This document shows, piece by piece, positions 22,912 through 32,006 of a stretch of 40,273 nt of DNA. Every line of letters starts with the position of its first letter. Position 1 is the first letter of the stretch. This DNA is from Rhodobiaceae bacterium. GTDB lineage: Bacteria; Pseudomonadota; Alphaproteobacteria; Rhizobiales; JAKPQE01. The notes beneath the pieces are model-generated. The model made no database searches. It saw nothing but the letters and a program-made list of their open reading frames with translations, and had not been told where the DNA came from. The position numbers were made by a program, and so were the translations under genes. The stretch spans positions 1 to 40,273 of the forward strand of contig JANQEG010000043.1 in the NCBI GenBank assembly GCA_028278505.1. Reading direction: 5' to 3'.

Positions 22912-23837
22912 GTGCTCCTCACAAGTCGTTCCGGCACCGGCTCAAGGACCGGTTTCAGGCCCAGAAGCCGGCAGATCGCGTAGACCAGATCGGCCCGGTT
23001 CATGGTGTAGAAATGGAATTCGGTGACGCCGTTGTGGACCAGGTCGAAGACCTGCTCGGCGGCGAACGCGGCGGCAACGAGCTTGCGCGTCTCCAGATCG
23101 TCATCGAGCCCTTCGAACCGGTCGGTCAGCCAACGCGGCACCGACGTGCCGCAGGTCTTCGAAAAGTTGACCGCCTGGCGGAAATTGACGATGGGCAGGA
23201 TGCCCGGCACGATCGGAATATCGAAACCGCGCGCCCGGACCCGGTCGACATAGCGGTAGAAATGGGCGTTGTCGAAGAAGAACTGGGTGATCGCCCGCGA
23301 CGCGCCGGCATCGACCTTGCGGCGCAGCACATCGAGATCGGTTTCGAAATTCGCCGATTCGGGGTGCTTTTCCGGATAGGCGGCGACGCTGACCTCGAAA
23401 TCGGCGATGCGCTTGGCGCTGGCGACCAGCTCGGCGGTCGATTCATAGCCGCCTGGATAAGGCCGATATCGGGCGCCGACCCCTTCCGGCGGGTCGCCGC
23501 GCAGGGCGACGATGTGGCGGACCCCGACCTGCCAGTAGTCGCGGATCACCGCATCGACCTCTTCGCGGGTTGCGGCGACGCAGGTGAGGTGTGCGGCCGG
23601 CTCCACCGCGGTTTCGCGGGCGATGCGTGCGACCGTCGCATGGGTGCGTTCGCGGGTGGTGCCGCCGGCGCCATAGGTCACCGAGACGAAGCTCGGCCGC
23701 AGCGGCGCCAGCCGCTCGACCGCCGCCCACAGCGACGCCTCCGCCTGGTCCGATTTCGGCGGGAAAAACTCGAACGAGACCGAGATTTCCGCCGACCGCA
23801 TCATCGGATTGCCCTCATAGGGCTCGAGATCCGACAT
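22908..23837 (-). CDS. metF: Methylenetetrahydrofolate reductase
   Basis: 309-residue flavoprotein that reduces 5,10-methylene- to 5-methyltetrahydrofolate, supplying the methyl donor for MetH. The TIM-barrel signatures are present: [10 protein letters not shown] near the N-terminus, [38 protein letters not shown], the FAD-site region YPEKHPES, and [17 protein letters not shown]. Length equals the usual bacterial MetF. A GGAGG site precedes the ATG. It lies 25 bp after sahR and overlaps metH by four bases, so it is operonic and presumably SahR-controlled. Confidence 0.97.
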
Positions 23838-23862
23838 TCACGCTTCCTCCATCTTTACGCCG

Positions 23863-24846
23863 TCACGCGACCAGCCGGCGCGGATTGCGCGCCAGCCAGA
23901 GTTCGACCGTCAATTGCGGCTGATCGCCGTTGCCCGGCGGCGGAAAATCGCGGTTGAGCACAGGATCGAGCCCGGCCTCGCCGAGCCAGGCGCCGATCTG
24001 TTCGGCGGAAAAGCCGAGCCGCCGATGGGCATGGTCGCTGCGCAGGAATTCCACGTCATGGGGCGCGAAGTCGACGATCAGCAGGCGCCCGCCGGGGGCG
24101 AGCATCCGCGCGGCTTCCGCGATCGCCCGCGCCGGATCGACGAGGAAATGCAGCACCTGGTGCAGGGTCACCAGATCGAAGCTGCCGGCCGCAAGGTTGA
24201 GGCTGAAGATGTCGCCCTGCTGCACCCTGGCGTGGTCGATGCCGGCGCGCTCCAGATTGGCGCGCGCCACCGCGAGCATGTCGGCCGACGTGTCGATGCC
24301 GAGCCCGCGCACATAGAGGTCGGAGAAGAGTTCCAGAAGCCGGCCGGTTCCGGTGCCCAGATCGAGCAGCCTCTGGAACGGCGTTGGCCCGATCGCGGTC
24401 CGCATCGCCTGCTCGATCTTGGCCTCGGCGACATGCAGCGAGCGGATCCGGTCCCATTGCCGGGCGTTCTCGGCGAAATAGCGCGCCGCGGCTTCGGCGT
24501 GCTCCCGCTTCGCCGCCTCGGCGCGCTCGCGGTCGCGGCCGACGACCGCATCGTCCGGGTCGAGCAGGTCGAGGAGCGCGCGCATCGCCGCATGGCCGTC
24601 GGCGCCGCCGCCGATCCGGTAATAGGCCCAGGCCCCCTCCGGGTGGCGCTCGATCAGCCCGGCCTCGGAGAGGAGCTTCAAATGGCGCGAGATCCGGGGC
24701 TGGCTCTGGTTCAGGACCGTGGTCAGATCCTTGACCGTCAGATCGCCGCGCGACAGCAGCGCCAAGAGCCGCAGCCGCGTCGGCTCGCCCGCCGCGCGCA
24801 GGAGCGTCAGCGCCTCGTCAAGCCCGATCTTGAGACCGTCAGCCAT
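23863..24846 (-). CDS. sahR: SahR-type ArsR-family regulator with methyltransferase-like effector domain
   Basis: 327 residues. An ArsR winged helix spans about 10-90 (PTRLRLLALLSRGDLTVKDLTTVLNQSQPRISRHLKLLSEAGLI). A class I methyltransferase-like domain follows at about 140-325 (LLDLGTGTGRLLELF, GIDTSADMLAVAR, LVTLHQVLHFLVDPARAIAEAARMLAPGG). This fusion is the architecture of SahR, a repressor of methionine-cycle genes that releases DNA when it binds S-adenosylhomocysteine. Its place as the first gene before metF and metH, with a perfect palindrome in the promoter, supports that role and autoregulation. A catalytically active methyltransferase is less likely. Confidence 0.88.
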   Translation of the reverse strand: MADGLKIGLDEALTLLRAAGEPTRLRLLALLSRGDLTVKDLTTVLNQSQPRISRHLKLLSEAGLIERHPEGAWAYYRIGGGADGHAAMRALLDLLDPDDAVVGRDRERAEAAKREHAEAAARYFAENARQWDRIRSLHVAEAKIEQAMRTAIGPTPFQRLLDLGTGTGRLLELFSDLYVRGLGIDTSADMLAVARANLERAGIDHARVQQGDIFSLNLAAGSFDLVTLHQVLHFLVDPARAIAEAARMLAPGGRLLIVDFAPHDVEFLRSDHAHRRLGFSAEQIGAWLGEAGLDPVLNRDFPPPGNGDQPQLTVELWLARNPRRLVA

Positions 24847-24871
24847 GTCCCCGCCAATCGTGAAGTAATGA

Positions 24872-24889
24872 TATAAAGATATCTTTATA
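24872..24889. promoter_or_regulatory. SahR operator: perfect 18-bp palindrome
   Basis: TATAAAGATATCTTTATA is fully self-complementary, placed 26-43 bp upstream of the sahR ATG. It covers the likely -10. SahR sites in Proteobacteria are palindromes of this type. AT-rich symmetry in an otherwise GC-rich promoter is strong internal evidence for an operator. Confidence 0.8.
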
Positions 24890-24910
24890 CCTGGATGCCT
24901 ATCGGGTCAA
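24882..24910 (-). promoter_or_regulatory. Promoter of the sahR-metF-metH operon
   Basis: On the minus strand TTGACC (24905-24910) and TAAAGA (24882-24887) are separated by 17 bases. The -10 lies inside the palindrome, so SahR bound there would exclude RNA polymerase. Confidence 0.5.
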
Positions 24911-25477
24911 GCGGGGAACACGTCCTGCGGGTCGAGGCGGGGCCGGTGAAGGTCTTTCAAGGCGGTGCAGCTTTCGACACTCTCCATTGTGGCTATCGTG
25001 TTCACACACCACAAAAGCCGGAGACCGCCACGACATCGATCGATTGCCTGAGCGCGTCGGATTTCAGGACATATCCCTGTTCGAACGTCGCCGAATTGAT
25101 GCGATGGTCAGTTGGCGCGACCCTGCCTATGTCCACCTTTCCCGCGAAAAGCCTGTCCCCGCGCAGGCGGGGACGGGAATCCAATTATCCCCTCCATGCG
25201 CTCTGCCCTCGGTTATTGCGGATTGGAGAGCCGACCGACAGAACAAGCGATAACAACCGCGGATCGGCCAATAGACACCCGCTTTCGCGGGTGAGGTGCC
25301 AAGAGGTTCGCTTTGCGCGCAGATTTCTCGCGCGCAGAGTGGCGCAAATCCGCAATAAGTGTGAATCCCGCAGCCCCGCCTGGGAGACAGCCAGGGTGAG
25401 GAGCCGACATCGCCGCCCTGATCCGCACGTCGAACAGGTGACGGCATCTGTGTCGTGGAGGGTGCAGAAGCCCTCCG
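24911..25477. repeat. Intergenic gap with palindromic elements (family D, copy 2)
   Basis: No gene is recognised between the sahR promoter and the B3/B4 gene. The middle holds hairpins GTCCCCGC-GCAG-GCGGGGAC (25155-25174) and CACCCGC-TTTC-GCGGGTG (25276-25293), the same type as those at 17445-17522. The remaining sequence shows only short, low-complexity frames. Confidence 0.6.
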
Positions 25478-26191
25478 CTACGTTCCCGCCAGTTCAGCCA
25501 CCGGCGCGGCGCTGCGCACAATCGTCACCGCGCAGTCGGCGGCGCAGAAGCGGCCGAGCAAATCGACGAGTTCGGCCGCGGCTTTCCCGACGTCGCCGAC
25601 ACCATTGCCCTGGACGGTGACGACCGCGCGCCGTGTCGCCGGGGTCACCAGCGAGCGCGCGTCCTGGCGCCAGTTCCAGCGCCGGCACAGCACCTTCTCC
25701 GCGTCCGCATAGACGATTTCGCCGGGCTTCGGCGGATCGTCGCGCGCGCCATCATCGCCGGCGGCCATGTCGAGAAAGCTGTCGCCGGTCCGGGAGGTGC
25801 GGAAGGCGATGTCGCCGGCGACCTTGTCGAGATCGTCGGCGCCGGCCGGCAGCACATGGGCGAGCGAGACGGCGTTATAGCAGTCGACGAAGCCGTTGAT
25901 TGCCGGCAGGTCGCGCTCGGCCAGCACGTTTTTGACGAGCCGCTCCACCGCCGAGCGGTAGCTCGTCTTCTTGATGCCGAATGCGCGATAGGCCCGGCGC
26001 CAGGCGGCAATCCCAGGGATGTCCGACAAGGCCGTATCGCCCCACGCGGCGCGGCAGGCCCGCTCGGCTTCGGCGATGATGTCGGCGAGCGCCGCCGGCC
26101 GTTCCGCCGGTATCGCCAGTCCCGAAGCGATGACGACGGCGATCTCCACCTCCGGGAAATCCTCCGCAATCTCCGAAATATCGATCTTCAT
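25478..26191 (-). CDS. B3/B4 tRNA-binding domain protein
   Basis: 237 residues, nearly all a B3/B4 domain, which in the beta subunit of phenylalanyl-tRNA synthetase edits mischarged tRNA. Visible features are AWRRAYRAFGIKKTSYRSAVERLVKNVL, LPAINGFVDCYNAVSLAHVLPAGADDLDK and GEIVYADAEKVLCRRWNWRQDARSLVT, typical of stand-alone members. These may act as free-standing editing or aminoacyl-tRNA-related proteins, but the role is not established. ATG at 26191 starts the conserved MKIDISE; the longer frame overlaps the exporter gene. It lies 13 bp after the LysE-type gene, so the two are one operon, a common pairing. Confidence 0.88.
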   Translation of the reverse strand: MKIDISEIAEDFPEVEIAVVIASGLAIPAERPAALADIIAEAERACRAAWGDTALSDIPGIAAWRRAYRAFGIKKTSYRSAVERLVKNVLAERDLPAINGFVDCYNAVSLAHVLPAGADDLDKVAGDIAFRTSRTGDSFLDMAAGDDGARDDPPKPGEIVYADAEKVLCRRWNWRQDARSLVTPATRRAVVTVQGNGVGDVGKAAAELVDLLGRFCAADCAVTIVRSAAPVAELAGT

Positions 26192-26204
26192 GGCCGTCCT
26201 GCCT

Positions 26205-26819
26205 TCAGCGGCGGCTGAGCGCCAACCAGGCGCCGGTGCCGAAAAGGAAGAGGCCGGCCAGCCGGCCGCGCCACAGCGCCGCCCGCGGCGAGGCGAAATG
26301 GCGCCTGAGCGATCCCGCGCCGATCGCATAGCCCGCATCGACGGCAAAGAGCACGGCAAGGAAGGTCGCGCCGAGCACGGCAAGCTGCGTCAGCGCCGGC
26401 CTTTCGGGCGCAACGAATTGCGGCAGGAACGCCGCCAGGAAGGCGATCGTCTTTGGATTGACCGCGGCCACCAGCACGCCGCGGCCGAAGGCGCGGGCGG
26501 CTTTCGGCGGCGGCGCCGACACAAGCGATCCGGCCGCCGCGCTCCGCCATTCGCGGAATGCCAGATAGAAGAGATAGCCGACGCCGAGCCAGCGCAGCAC
26601 CTCGCCGAACCAGCCGACCGCCATTAAAAGCGGCGCCAGCCCGGCGACGACGACGACAAGCTGCACCGCCAGCGCCGCGCTCGCGCCCGCCGCAACGATG
26701 ACGCCGCGGCCGACGCCATACGCCAGGCTGGTGCCGATGATGGCGGTCACGTTCGGCCCGGGAATGAGCGCGAGCAGCAGCGTGGCGACGACGAAGGCAA
26801 GATAGGAGTCCGGCATCAT
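26205..26819 (-). CDS. LysE/RhtB-family amino-acid exporter
   Basis: 204 residues, the standard size. Six hydrophobic segments are visible; the first carries LLALIPGPNVTAIIGTSLAYG, the signature of the family, and NPKTIAFLAAFLPQFV lies near the fourth. It is an inner-membrane exporter of amino acids or similar small molecules driven by the proton gradient; the substrate is not predictable. Two ATG codons in tandem (26819 and 26816) could serve as start. It is the first gene of the two-gene unit with the B3/B4-domain protein. Confidence 0.9.
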   Translation of the reverse strand: MMPDSYLAFVVATLLLALIPGPNVTAIIGTSLAYGVGRGVIVAAGASAALAVQLVVVVAGLAPLLMAVGWFGEVLRWLGVGYLFYLAFREWRSAAAGSLVSAPPPKAARAFGRGVLVAAVNPKTIAFLAAFLPQFVAPERPALTQLAVLGATFLAVLFAVDAGYAIGAGSLRRHFASPRAALWRGRLAGLFLFGTGAWLALSRR

Positions 26820-27007
26820 TCGGCTTTCGCGGCAGTTTTTGGAGAAAGGCCGGCCCGTTGGTAACGCCTGTCGGATCGGCGGGCAAGGATCGGCGTCAGT
26901 GCCTTAGGGCCCTCCCCCAAAGCCGCCGCAATCCAAGGCGGCCACGACCATGGTCGAAAAAGCGTCGTGTCATGTGCGCCAACAGACCGCCCGAATCGCG
27001 CTTGAAC

Positions 27008-29131
27008 CTATTCCAGCACCAGATCCGTTTCCGCCAGCATCGCATTGTCGTCGCTGTTCCAGTAGCGCAGGCGATAGCTGCCCGGCGTCTTCGGCGTCTT
27101 CATCGTCACGGTGCGATTGGTGTAGTCGCCGTTGACGAGCCGCTTGCTGGCGAGCACGGCGCCTTTGCCGCCCTTTGCGGCGGGATCGAAGATCTGGATG
27201 GCGTCGCGATAGGCGCCGGGGCCTTCCCAGGTCACCGTGATCGACGAGGCCGTCGCTGCGGATGCCGGCCCGTTGATGGTAACCGCCACAGGCTCGACCA
27301 CGATTTCCTTTGTGGCGAGCGCCTTGCGGCCGTCGCCCGACCAGTAGCGAAGCTCGAAGGTGCCGGGCCGCGACGGGGCGAGGAGTTCGACGGTGCGGTT
27401 GTCCATGTCGCCATTGACCAGACGCTTGGCCCGCAACACCGTGCCCTTGCCGGCCCGGTCCTTCGGATCGAAGAACTCGAGCCGATCGCGATTGGCGCCG
27501 GGGCCGACCCAGCCGATCTTGACGGTTTGCAGGATATTGACTGCATCCGGAGCGGTGACGGACACGACCGCATCCTCGATTTTGAGCGGCCGGGTCGCGA
27601 GCACCTTGCGGTTCTTGCCGTTCCAATAGCGGAGGAGATAGGCGCCGGGCCGTGTCGGCGCGATCAGATCGATCTTCTGGTTGTCGAAATCGCCATTGGT
27701 CAGGCGTTTCGACGTGAGCACCTTGCCACGGCCGGCATCGGCGGCCTCATCGTAAATCTCGATGGCGTCGCGGCGCCCGCCCGGGCCGACCCAGTCGACC
27801 GTAAACGTCCGTCCGATCGAAACCGTGTCGGGCGCCGAGATCGAGACCTCGGCGTCGAGCACTTCGATCTCGCGCGTCGCCAGGACTTCGCGGCCGTCGC
27901 CGCTCCAATATCTGAGCTGATAAAAGCCCGGATCGGCCGGCGCCTCCATGGTCACCTTGCGGTTGTCGAAATCCTCGTTGACCAGCCGCTTCGACCGCAG
28001 CACCTTGCCGTCGCCCTGGCGGGCGTCGGGATTGTAGATTTCGATGGCGTCCTTGCGGGCGCCGGGCCCGACCCATTCAACGGTGATCGGCCGGCCGAGC
28101 GCGACATTGGCCGGGGCGGACAGCGAAACCAGCGCCTCGACCACCTCGATCATGCGCGTTGCGATGATCGGCCGCTTCTTGCCGTAGAGATAGCGAAGCT
28201 CGTACTGGCCGGGCCGCACCGGCGCAATGAGCGTCACTTTCCTGTTGTCGAAATCGTCGTTGATGAGGCGCCTTGAGGCGACATCGCGGCCTTCGCCATT
28301 GGCGAGCCGCGGATCGAACATGTGGATGCGGTCGTGACGGCCGCCGGGGCCGATCCACTCGACGGTGAAACGCTTGCCGATCTCGACCGTCTCGGGCGCC
28401 GCCAGGGACGCTTCGGGCAGGGTTTCCGGTTCCGGTTCGGGTTGCGCTGCCGGCTCCGGCTCGGCGGCGGCGATCTCCTCGACCGTATCGCTCAGCGCAG
28501 CGCCGAGGGCTGCGGCGTTGTCGGCCGGCATATAAAGGCCGCCGGTTTCCTCCGCGAGGCAGGCGACCTGCCGGCCCTCCTCGGCGGAGAGGCCGAAACC
28601 GACCACATGGGCGGTGAAATCGACGCCGGTTCTCTCCAGCTCTTTGCCGAGCGCACACGGGTCGGCCGCACAGGTCTCAAGCCCGTCGGTGATCAGGATG
28701 ACGGTCGCCCTGTTCTCGGTGAAATTCAGCCCTTCGGCGGCCTGCCGCACCGCCCTGGTGATCGGCGTCTTGCCTTTGGGATTGAGTTTATCGGCAGCAC
28801 CGGCGATCGCCGCGGCCGTGCCGGCGGCCGGGTCGACCAGCATTTCGATGTCGTTGCAATTGCCCTTTTCGCGGTGACCGTAGGCGATGAGCCCGAGCGA
28901 GATGTCGCCCTTGATGCCGGAAAGCACGTCGGCAAGGACGCGCCGGGCGATCACGATCTTGGCCTCGCCCTCGATCCGGCCCCACATCGAGCCGGAGGCA
29001 TCGAGCACGATGATCGCCTTGGTGTCGTCGGCGCGCACCGGGTTCGCGGAGAAAAGCGCGGCGGCGAACAGCGCGGCGCCGACGGACTTGCCGATAGAGG
29101 TCATCAGGAGGTTGCCGCGCTTAATCGTCAT
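27008..29131 (-). CDS. Secreted VWA protein with five tandem 94-residue repeats
   Basis: 707 residues. Signal peptide about 1-34 (GKSVGAALFAAALFSANPVRA). A von Willebrand factor A domain covers about 37-220 with a metal-dependent adhesion site: D44-x-S46-x-S48 in VLDASGSMWG, T in GKTPITRAV and TDG at about 148-150. An acidic Pro/Glu linker follows (about 222-242). Residues 245-707 hold five tandem units, starting at 245, 339, 433, 527 and 621, the first four exactly 94 residues and the last 87. Shared motifs are VxWVGPGxxxD, KRLVNxDFDN and PGxYxLRYW. They look like beta-sandwich binding modules. ATG at 29131 follows GCGAGGAAAC. The partner is unknown; the protein is periplasmic or extracellular. 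Confidence 0.88.
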   Translation of the reverse strand: MTIKRGNLLMTSIGKSVGAALFAAALFSANPVRADDTKAIIVLDASGSMWGRIEGEAKIVIARRVLADVLSGIKGDISLGLIAYGHREKGNCNDIEMLVDPAAGTAAAIAGAADKLNPKGKTPITRAVRQAAEGLNFTENRATVILITDGLETCAADPCALGKELERTGVDFTAHVVGFGLSAEEGRQVACLAEETGGLYMPADNAAALGAALSDTVEEIAAAEPEPAAQPEPEPETLPEASLAAPETVEIGKRFTVEWIGPGGRHDRIHMFDPRLANGEGRDVASRRLINDDFDNRKVTLIAPVRPGQYELRYLYGKKRPIIATRMIEVVEALVSLSAPANVALGRPITVEWVGPGARKDAIEIYNPDARQGDGKVLRSKRLVNEDFDNRKVTMEAPADPGFYQLRYWSGDGREVLATREIEVLDAEVSISAPDTVSIGRTFTVDWVGPGGRRDAIEIYDEAADAGRGKVLTSKRLTNGDFDNQKIDLIAPTRPGAYLLRYWNGKNRKVLATRPLKIEDAVVSVTAPDAVNILQTVKIGWVGPGANRDRLEFFDPKDRAGKGTVLRAKRLVNGDMDNRTVELLAPSRPGTFELRYWSGDGRKALATKEIVVEPVAVTINGPASAATASSITVTWEGPGAYRDAIQIFDPAAKGGKGAVLASKRLVNGDYTNRTVTMKTPKTPGSYRLRYWNSDDNAMLAETDLVLE
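27011..28399 (-). repeat. Five tandem 282-bp coding repeats in the VWA gene
   Basis: The repeat part of the VWA gene has a strict 94-codon period. The units diverge in sequence but do not change length, with the last truncated at its end by seven residues. Such regular spacing points to an intact folded module rather than slippage. Confidence 0.8.
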
Positions 29132-29305
29132 CGTTGTTTCCTCGCCAATTCGCTGGTTTTTTGAAAACGCTAGCCTAATCAATTCGGCATGACAAATGAT
29201 GACGGCTAAAGAGGTCTGACAGGCTTGTGGTCAGTGCCCGGTTCGACTATCTACGACGCCGGTTTCAGCGATTTTCCTCAGCGCATATCGACCACGGGGA
29301 GCGCC

Positions 29306-30958
29306 ATGGCGCGGCAGTTCATCTATCACATGCGGGAGCTTTCCAAGTCCTATTCGGGCGGCAGACGCGTTCTCGACAACATCAACCTGTCCTTCTACCC
29401 GGACGCCAAGATCGGCGTGCTCGGCCCGAACGGCTCGGGCAAGTCGACGTTGATGCGGATCATGGCCGGGCTCGACACCGAATTCGCCGGCGAGGCGTGG
29501 CTGGCCGAAGGCGCCACCGTCGGCTATCTGCCGCAGGAGCCCGAGCTCGACCCGGACAAGGACGTGATGGCCAATGTCATGGACGGGGTGGCGGAAAAGC
29601 AGGCGATCCTCGACCGCTACAACGAATTGATGATGAACTATTCCGACGAGACGGCGGAGGAGGCGTCGGCGCTGCAGGACCAGATCGACAGCCGGAATCT
29701 CTGGGACCTCGATTCCCAGGTGGAGCAGTCGATGGACGCGCTCAGATGCCCGCCCGGCGATGCGGATGTCGCCACGCTTTCCGGCGGCGAGCGCCGCCGC
29801 GTCGCGCTGTGCCGGCTTTTGCTGGAGGCGCCGGACCTGCTCTTGCTCGACGAGCCGACCAACCATCTCGATGCGGAAACCGTGCACTGGCTTGAAAACC
29901 ATTTGCGCGAATATCCGGGCTCGATCCTGATCGTCACCCACGACCGCTACTTCCTCGACAATGTGACCGGCTGGATCCTCGAACTCGACCGCGGCCGCGG
30001 CATCCCCTACGAGGGCAATTACTCGGCCTATCTGGAAAAAAAGGCCAAGCGGCTCGAGCAGGAGGGCCGCGAGGAGGCGGCGCGGCAGCGCGCGATTGCC
30101 CGCGAGCGCGAGTGGATCGCGGCGAGCCCGCGCGCCCGGCAGGCAAAGTCGAAGGCGCGCATCAAGGCCTATGACGAACTGGTGCAGCGGGCGAACGAGC
30201 GCACGCTCGGCGCCGCGCAAATCGTCATTCCCGCCGGCGAGCGGCTCGGCGATGTGGTCATCGATGTGGACGGCCTGTCGAAGGGCTATGGCGAGCGGCT
30301 GCTGATCGACGATCTTTCGTTCAAGCTGCCGCCGGGCGGCATTGTCGGCGTCATCGGCCCGAACGGCGCCGGCAAGACGACGCTATTCCGCATGATCACC
30401 GGCCAGGAGACGCCGGATGCCGGGAAGATCACCGTCGGCGAGACCGTCCATCTCGGCTATGTCGACCAGAGCCGCGACGCGCTCGATGCCAACAAAACCG
30501 TCTGGGAGGAGATTTCAGAAGGCAACGATGTGATCCAGCTCGGCAAGCGCGAGGTCAACTCGCGCGCCTATGTCTCGGCCTTCAACTTCAAGGGCGGCGA
30601 CCAGCAGCAGAAGGTCGGGTCCTTGTCGGGCGGCCAGCGCAACCGGGTGCACCTGGCGAAGATGCTGAAGTCCGGCAACAATATGCTGCTGCTCGACGAG
30701 CCGACCAACGACCTCGACACCGAGACGCTGTCGGCGCTCGAAGACGCGCTTGAGGATTTCGCCGGCTGCGTCGTTGTCATCTCCCACGACCGCATGTTCC
30801 TCGACCGGCTCGCCACCCACATCCTGGCGTTCGAGGGCGACAGCCATGTGGAGTGGTTCGAGGGCAATTTCGAGGCCTATGAGGAAGACAAGAAGCGCCG
30901 GCTCGGCGCCGACGCGCTGATCCCCAAGCGGATCAAGTATAAGAGGTTTTCAAGGTAG
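29306..30958 (+). CDS. ettA: Energy-dependent translational throttle protein EttA
   Basis: 550-residue ABC-F ATPase that binds the ribosomal E site and controls entry into elongation according to ATP/ADP level. Two ABC cassettes are seen. The first has [41 protein letters not shown]; the second has [46 protein letters not shown]. Between them is the PtIM-type linker rich in charged residues ([20 protein letters not shown]). No transmembrane part exists, as expected for ABC-F. ATG at 29306 begins the family sequence MARQFIYHM; the frame from 29225 adds unrelated residues. A GGGGAG site lies 4 bp upstream. Confidence 0.96.
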   Translation: MARQFIYHMRELSKSYSGGRRVLDNINLSFYPDAKIGVLGPNGSGKSTLMRIMAGLDTEFAGEAWLAEGATVGYLPQEPELDPDKDVMANVMDGVAEKQAILDRYNELMMNYSDETAEEASALQDQIDSRNLWDLDSQVEQSMDALRCPPGDADVATLSGGERRRVALCRLLLEAPDLLLLDEPTNHLDAETVHWLENHLREYPGSILIVTHDRYFLDNVTGWILELDRGRGIPYEGNYSAYLEKKAKRLEQEGREEAARQRAIAREREWIAASPRARQAKSKARIKAYDELVQRANERTLGAAQIVIPAGERLGDVVIDVDGLSKGYGERLLIDDLSFKLPPGGIVGVIGPNGAGKTTLFRMITGQETPDAGKITVGETVHLGYVDQSRDALDANKTVWEEISEGNDVIQLGKREVNSRAYVSAFNFKGGDQQQKVGSLSGGQRNRVHLAKMLKSGNNMLLLDEPTNDLDTETLSALEDALEDFAGCVVVISHDRMFLDRLATHILAFEGDSHVEWFEGNFEAYEEDKKRRLGADALIPKRIKYKRFSR

Positions 30959-30979
30959 GAAAATAATCATAAAACCAAG

Positions 30980-31933
30980 ATGACCCTTCCGACCTTCGAT
31001 GACGTTATCGCCGCAGAGGCGCGGATCGCGCCCCACATCCACCGCACGCCGGTGCTGACATGCGCGACCCTCGACGACCGCGCCGGCGCAAACCTCTTTT
31101 TCAAATGCGAGAATTTCCAAAAAGTCGGTGCCTTCAAGGCGCGCGGCGCCTGCAACGCCGTCTTCGGCCTCGATGAGGCGACCGCGCGGCGCGGGGTCGC
31201 GACACACTCGTCGGGCAATCACGGCGCCGCGCTCGCCTATGCCGCCGGGCGGCGCGGCATTCCGGCCGCAATCGTCATGCCGGAGACGGCGTCCGCGGCG
31301 AAGAAAGCGGCCGTATCCGGCTATGGCGGCCGCATCGTCGAATGCGCAGCCGGCATGGCGGCGCGCGAGGCGGCGCTGGCCGAAGTCGTCAAGGAGACCG
31401 GCGCCGAGCTGGTTCACCCCTATGCCGATGCGCGGGTCATCGCCGGCCAGGCGACCGCATCGAAGGAGCTCATCGAGGATGTCGCCGGTCTCGACGCCAT
31501 CATCGCGCCGGTCGGCGGCGGCGGGCTCCTTTCCGGGTGCTGCCTGACATTATCGGCGCTGGCGCCGTCGGTCGCGCTTTACGGCGCCGAGCCGGAGGCG
31601 GCCGACGACGCGCAGCGCAGCCTGAAGGCCGGACGGCTGATCACCGACGATGCGCCCAACACGATCGCCGACGGCTTGCGGGCATCGCTGAAGCCGCTGA
31701 CCTGGCATTTCATCCAGGCCGGCGTGACCGACATCCTCACCGTTTCGGAGGACGAGATAATATCGGCCATGCGCCTCGTCTGGACGCGGATGACGATAAT
31801 CATCGAATCATCAAGCGCGGTGCCGGTGGCGGCGATCCTCAAGAACAGGGATGTCTTTGCCGGCAGGCGCGTCGGTGTCGTGCTGACCGGCGGCAATGTC
31901 GACCTCGACGATCTGCCCTGGCGCGATCACTGA
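30980..31933 (+). CDS. Threonine/serine dehydratase-like PLP enzyme
   Basis: 317-residue fold-type II PLP enzyme of the serine/threonine dehydratase family. The PLP lysine is K53 in VGAFKARGA. SSGNHG (77-82) binds the cofactor phosphate or substrate carboxylate, and GGGGLLSG lies near 175-182. There is no C-terminal ACT domain, so it is the catabolic or serine-racemase-like form rather than biosynthetic IlvA. Serine racemase, catabolic threonine dehydratase and hydroxyaspartate ammonia-lyase are all possible. It starts 21 bp after ettA on the same strand; the ribosome site is weak, suggesting readthrough from ettA. Confidence 0.88.
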   Translation: MTLPTFDDVIAAEARIAPHIHRTPVLTCATLDDRAGANLFFKCENFQKVGAFKARGACNAVFGLDEATARRGVATHSSGNHGAALAYAAGRRGIPAAIVMPETASAAKKAAVSGYGGRIVECAAGMAAREAALAEVVKETGAELVHPYADARVIAGQATASKELIEDVAGLDAIIAPVGGGGLLSGCCLTLSALAPSVALYGAEPEAADDAQRSLKAGRLITDDAPNTIADGLRASLKPLTWHFIQAGVTDILTVSEDEIISAMRLVWTRMTIIIESSSAVPVAAILKNRDVFAGRRVGVVLTGGNVDLDDLPWRDH

Positions 31934-31940
31934 CGCCGAT

Positions 31941-31976
31941 CCTTGCCCGCTTCCAGGCAGGCAATCCAATGGCCTG
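31941..31976. repeat. Degenerate half of a family C element
   Basis: TTGCC-cgcttccagg-cAGGCAA followed by TCCAATGGCCTG between the dehydratase and pyruvate carboxylase stops matches the reverse complement of the right end of the 11261-11380 element (CAATCCAATGGCC). The outer part is lost. Confidence 0.4.
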
Positions 31977-32006
31977 TCCGCACCCGAAAAGGGGGCTGCC
32001 GGCCGC

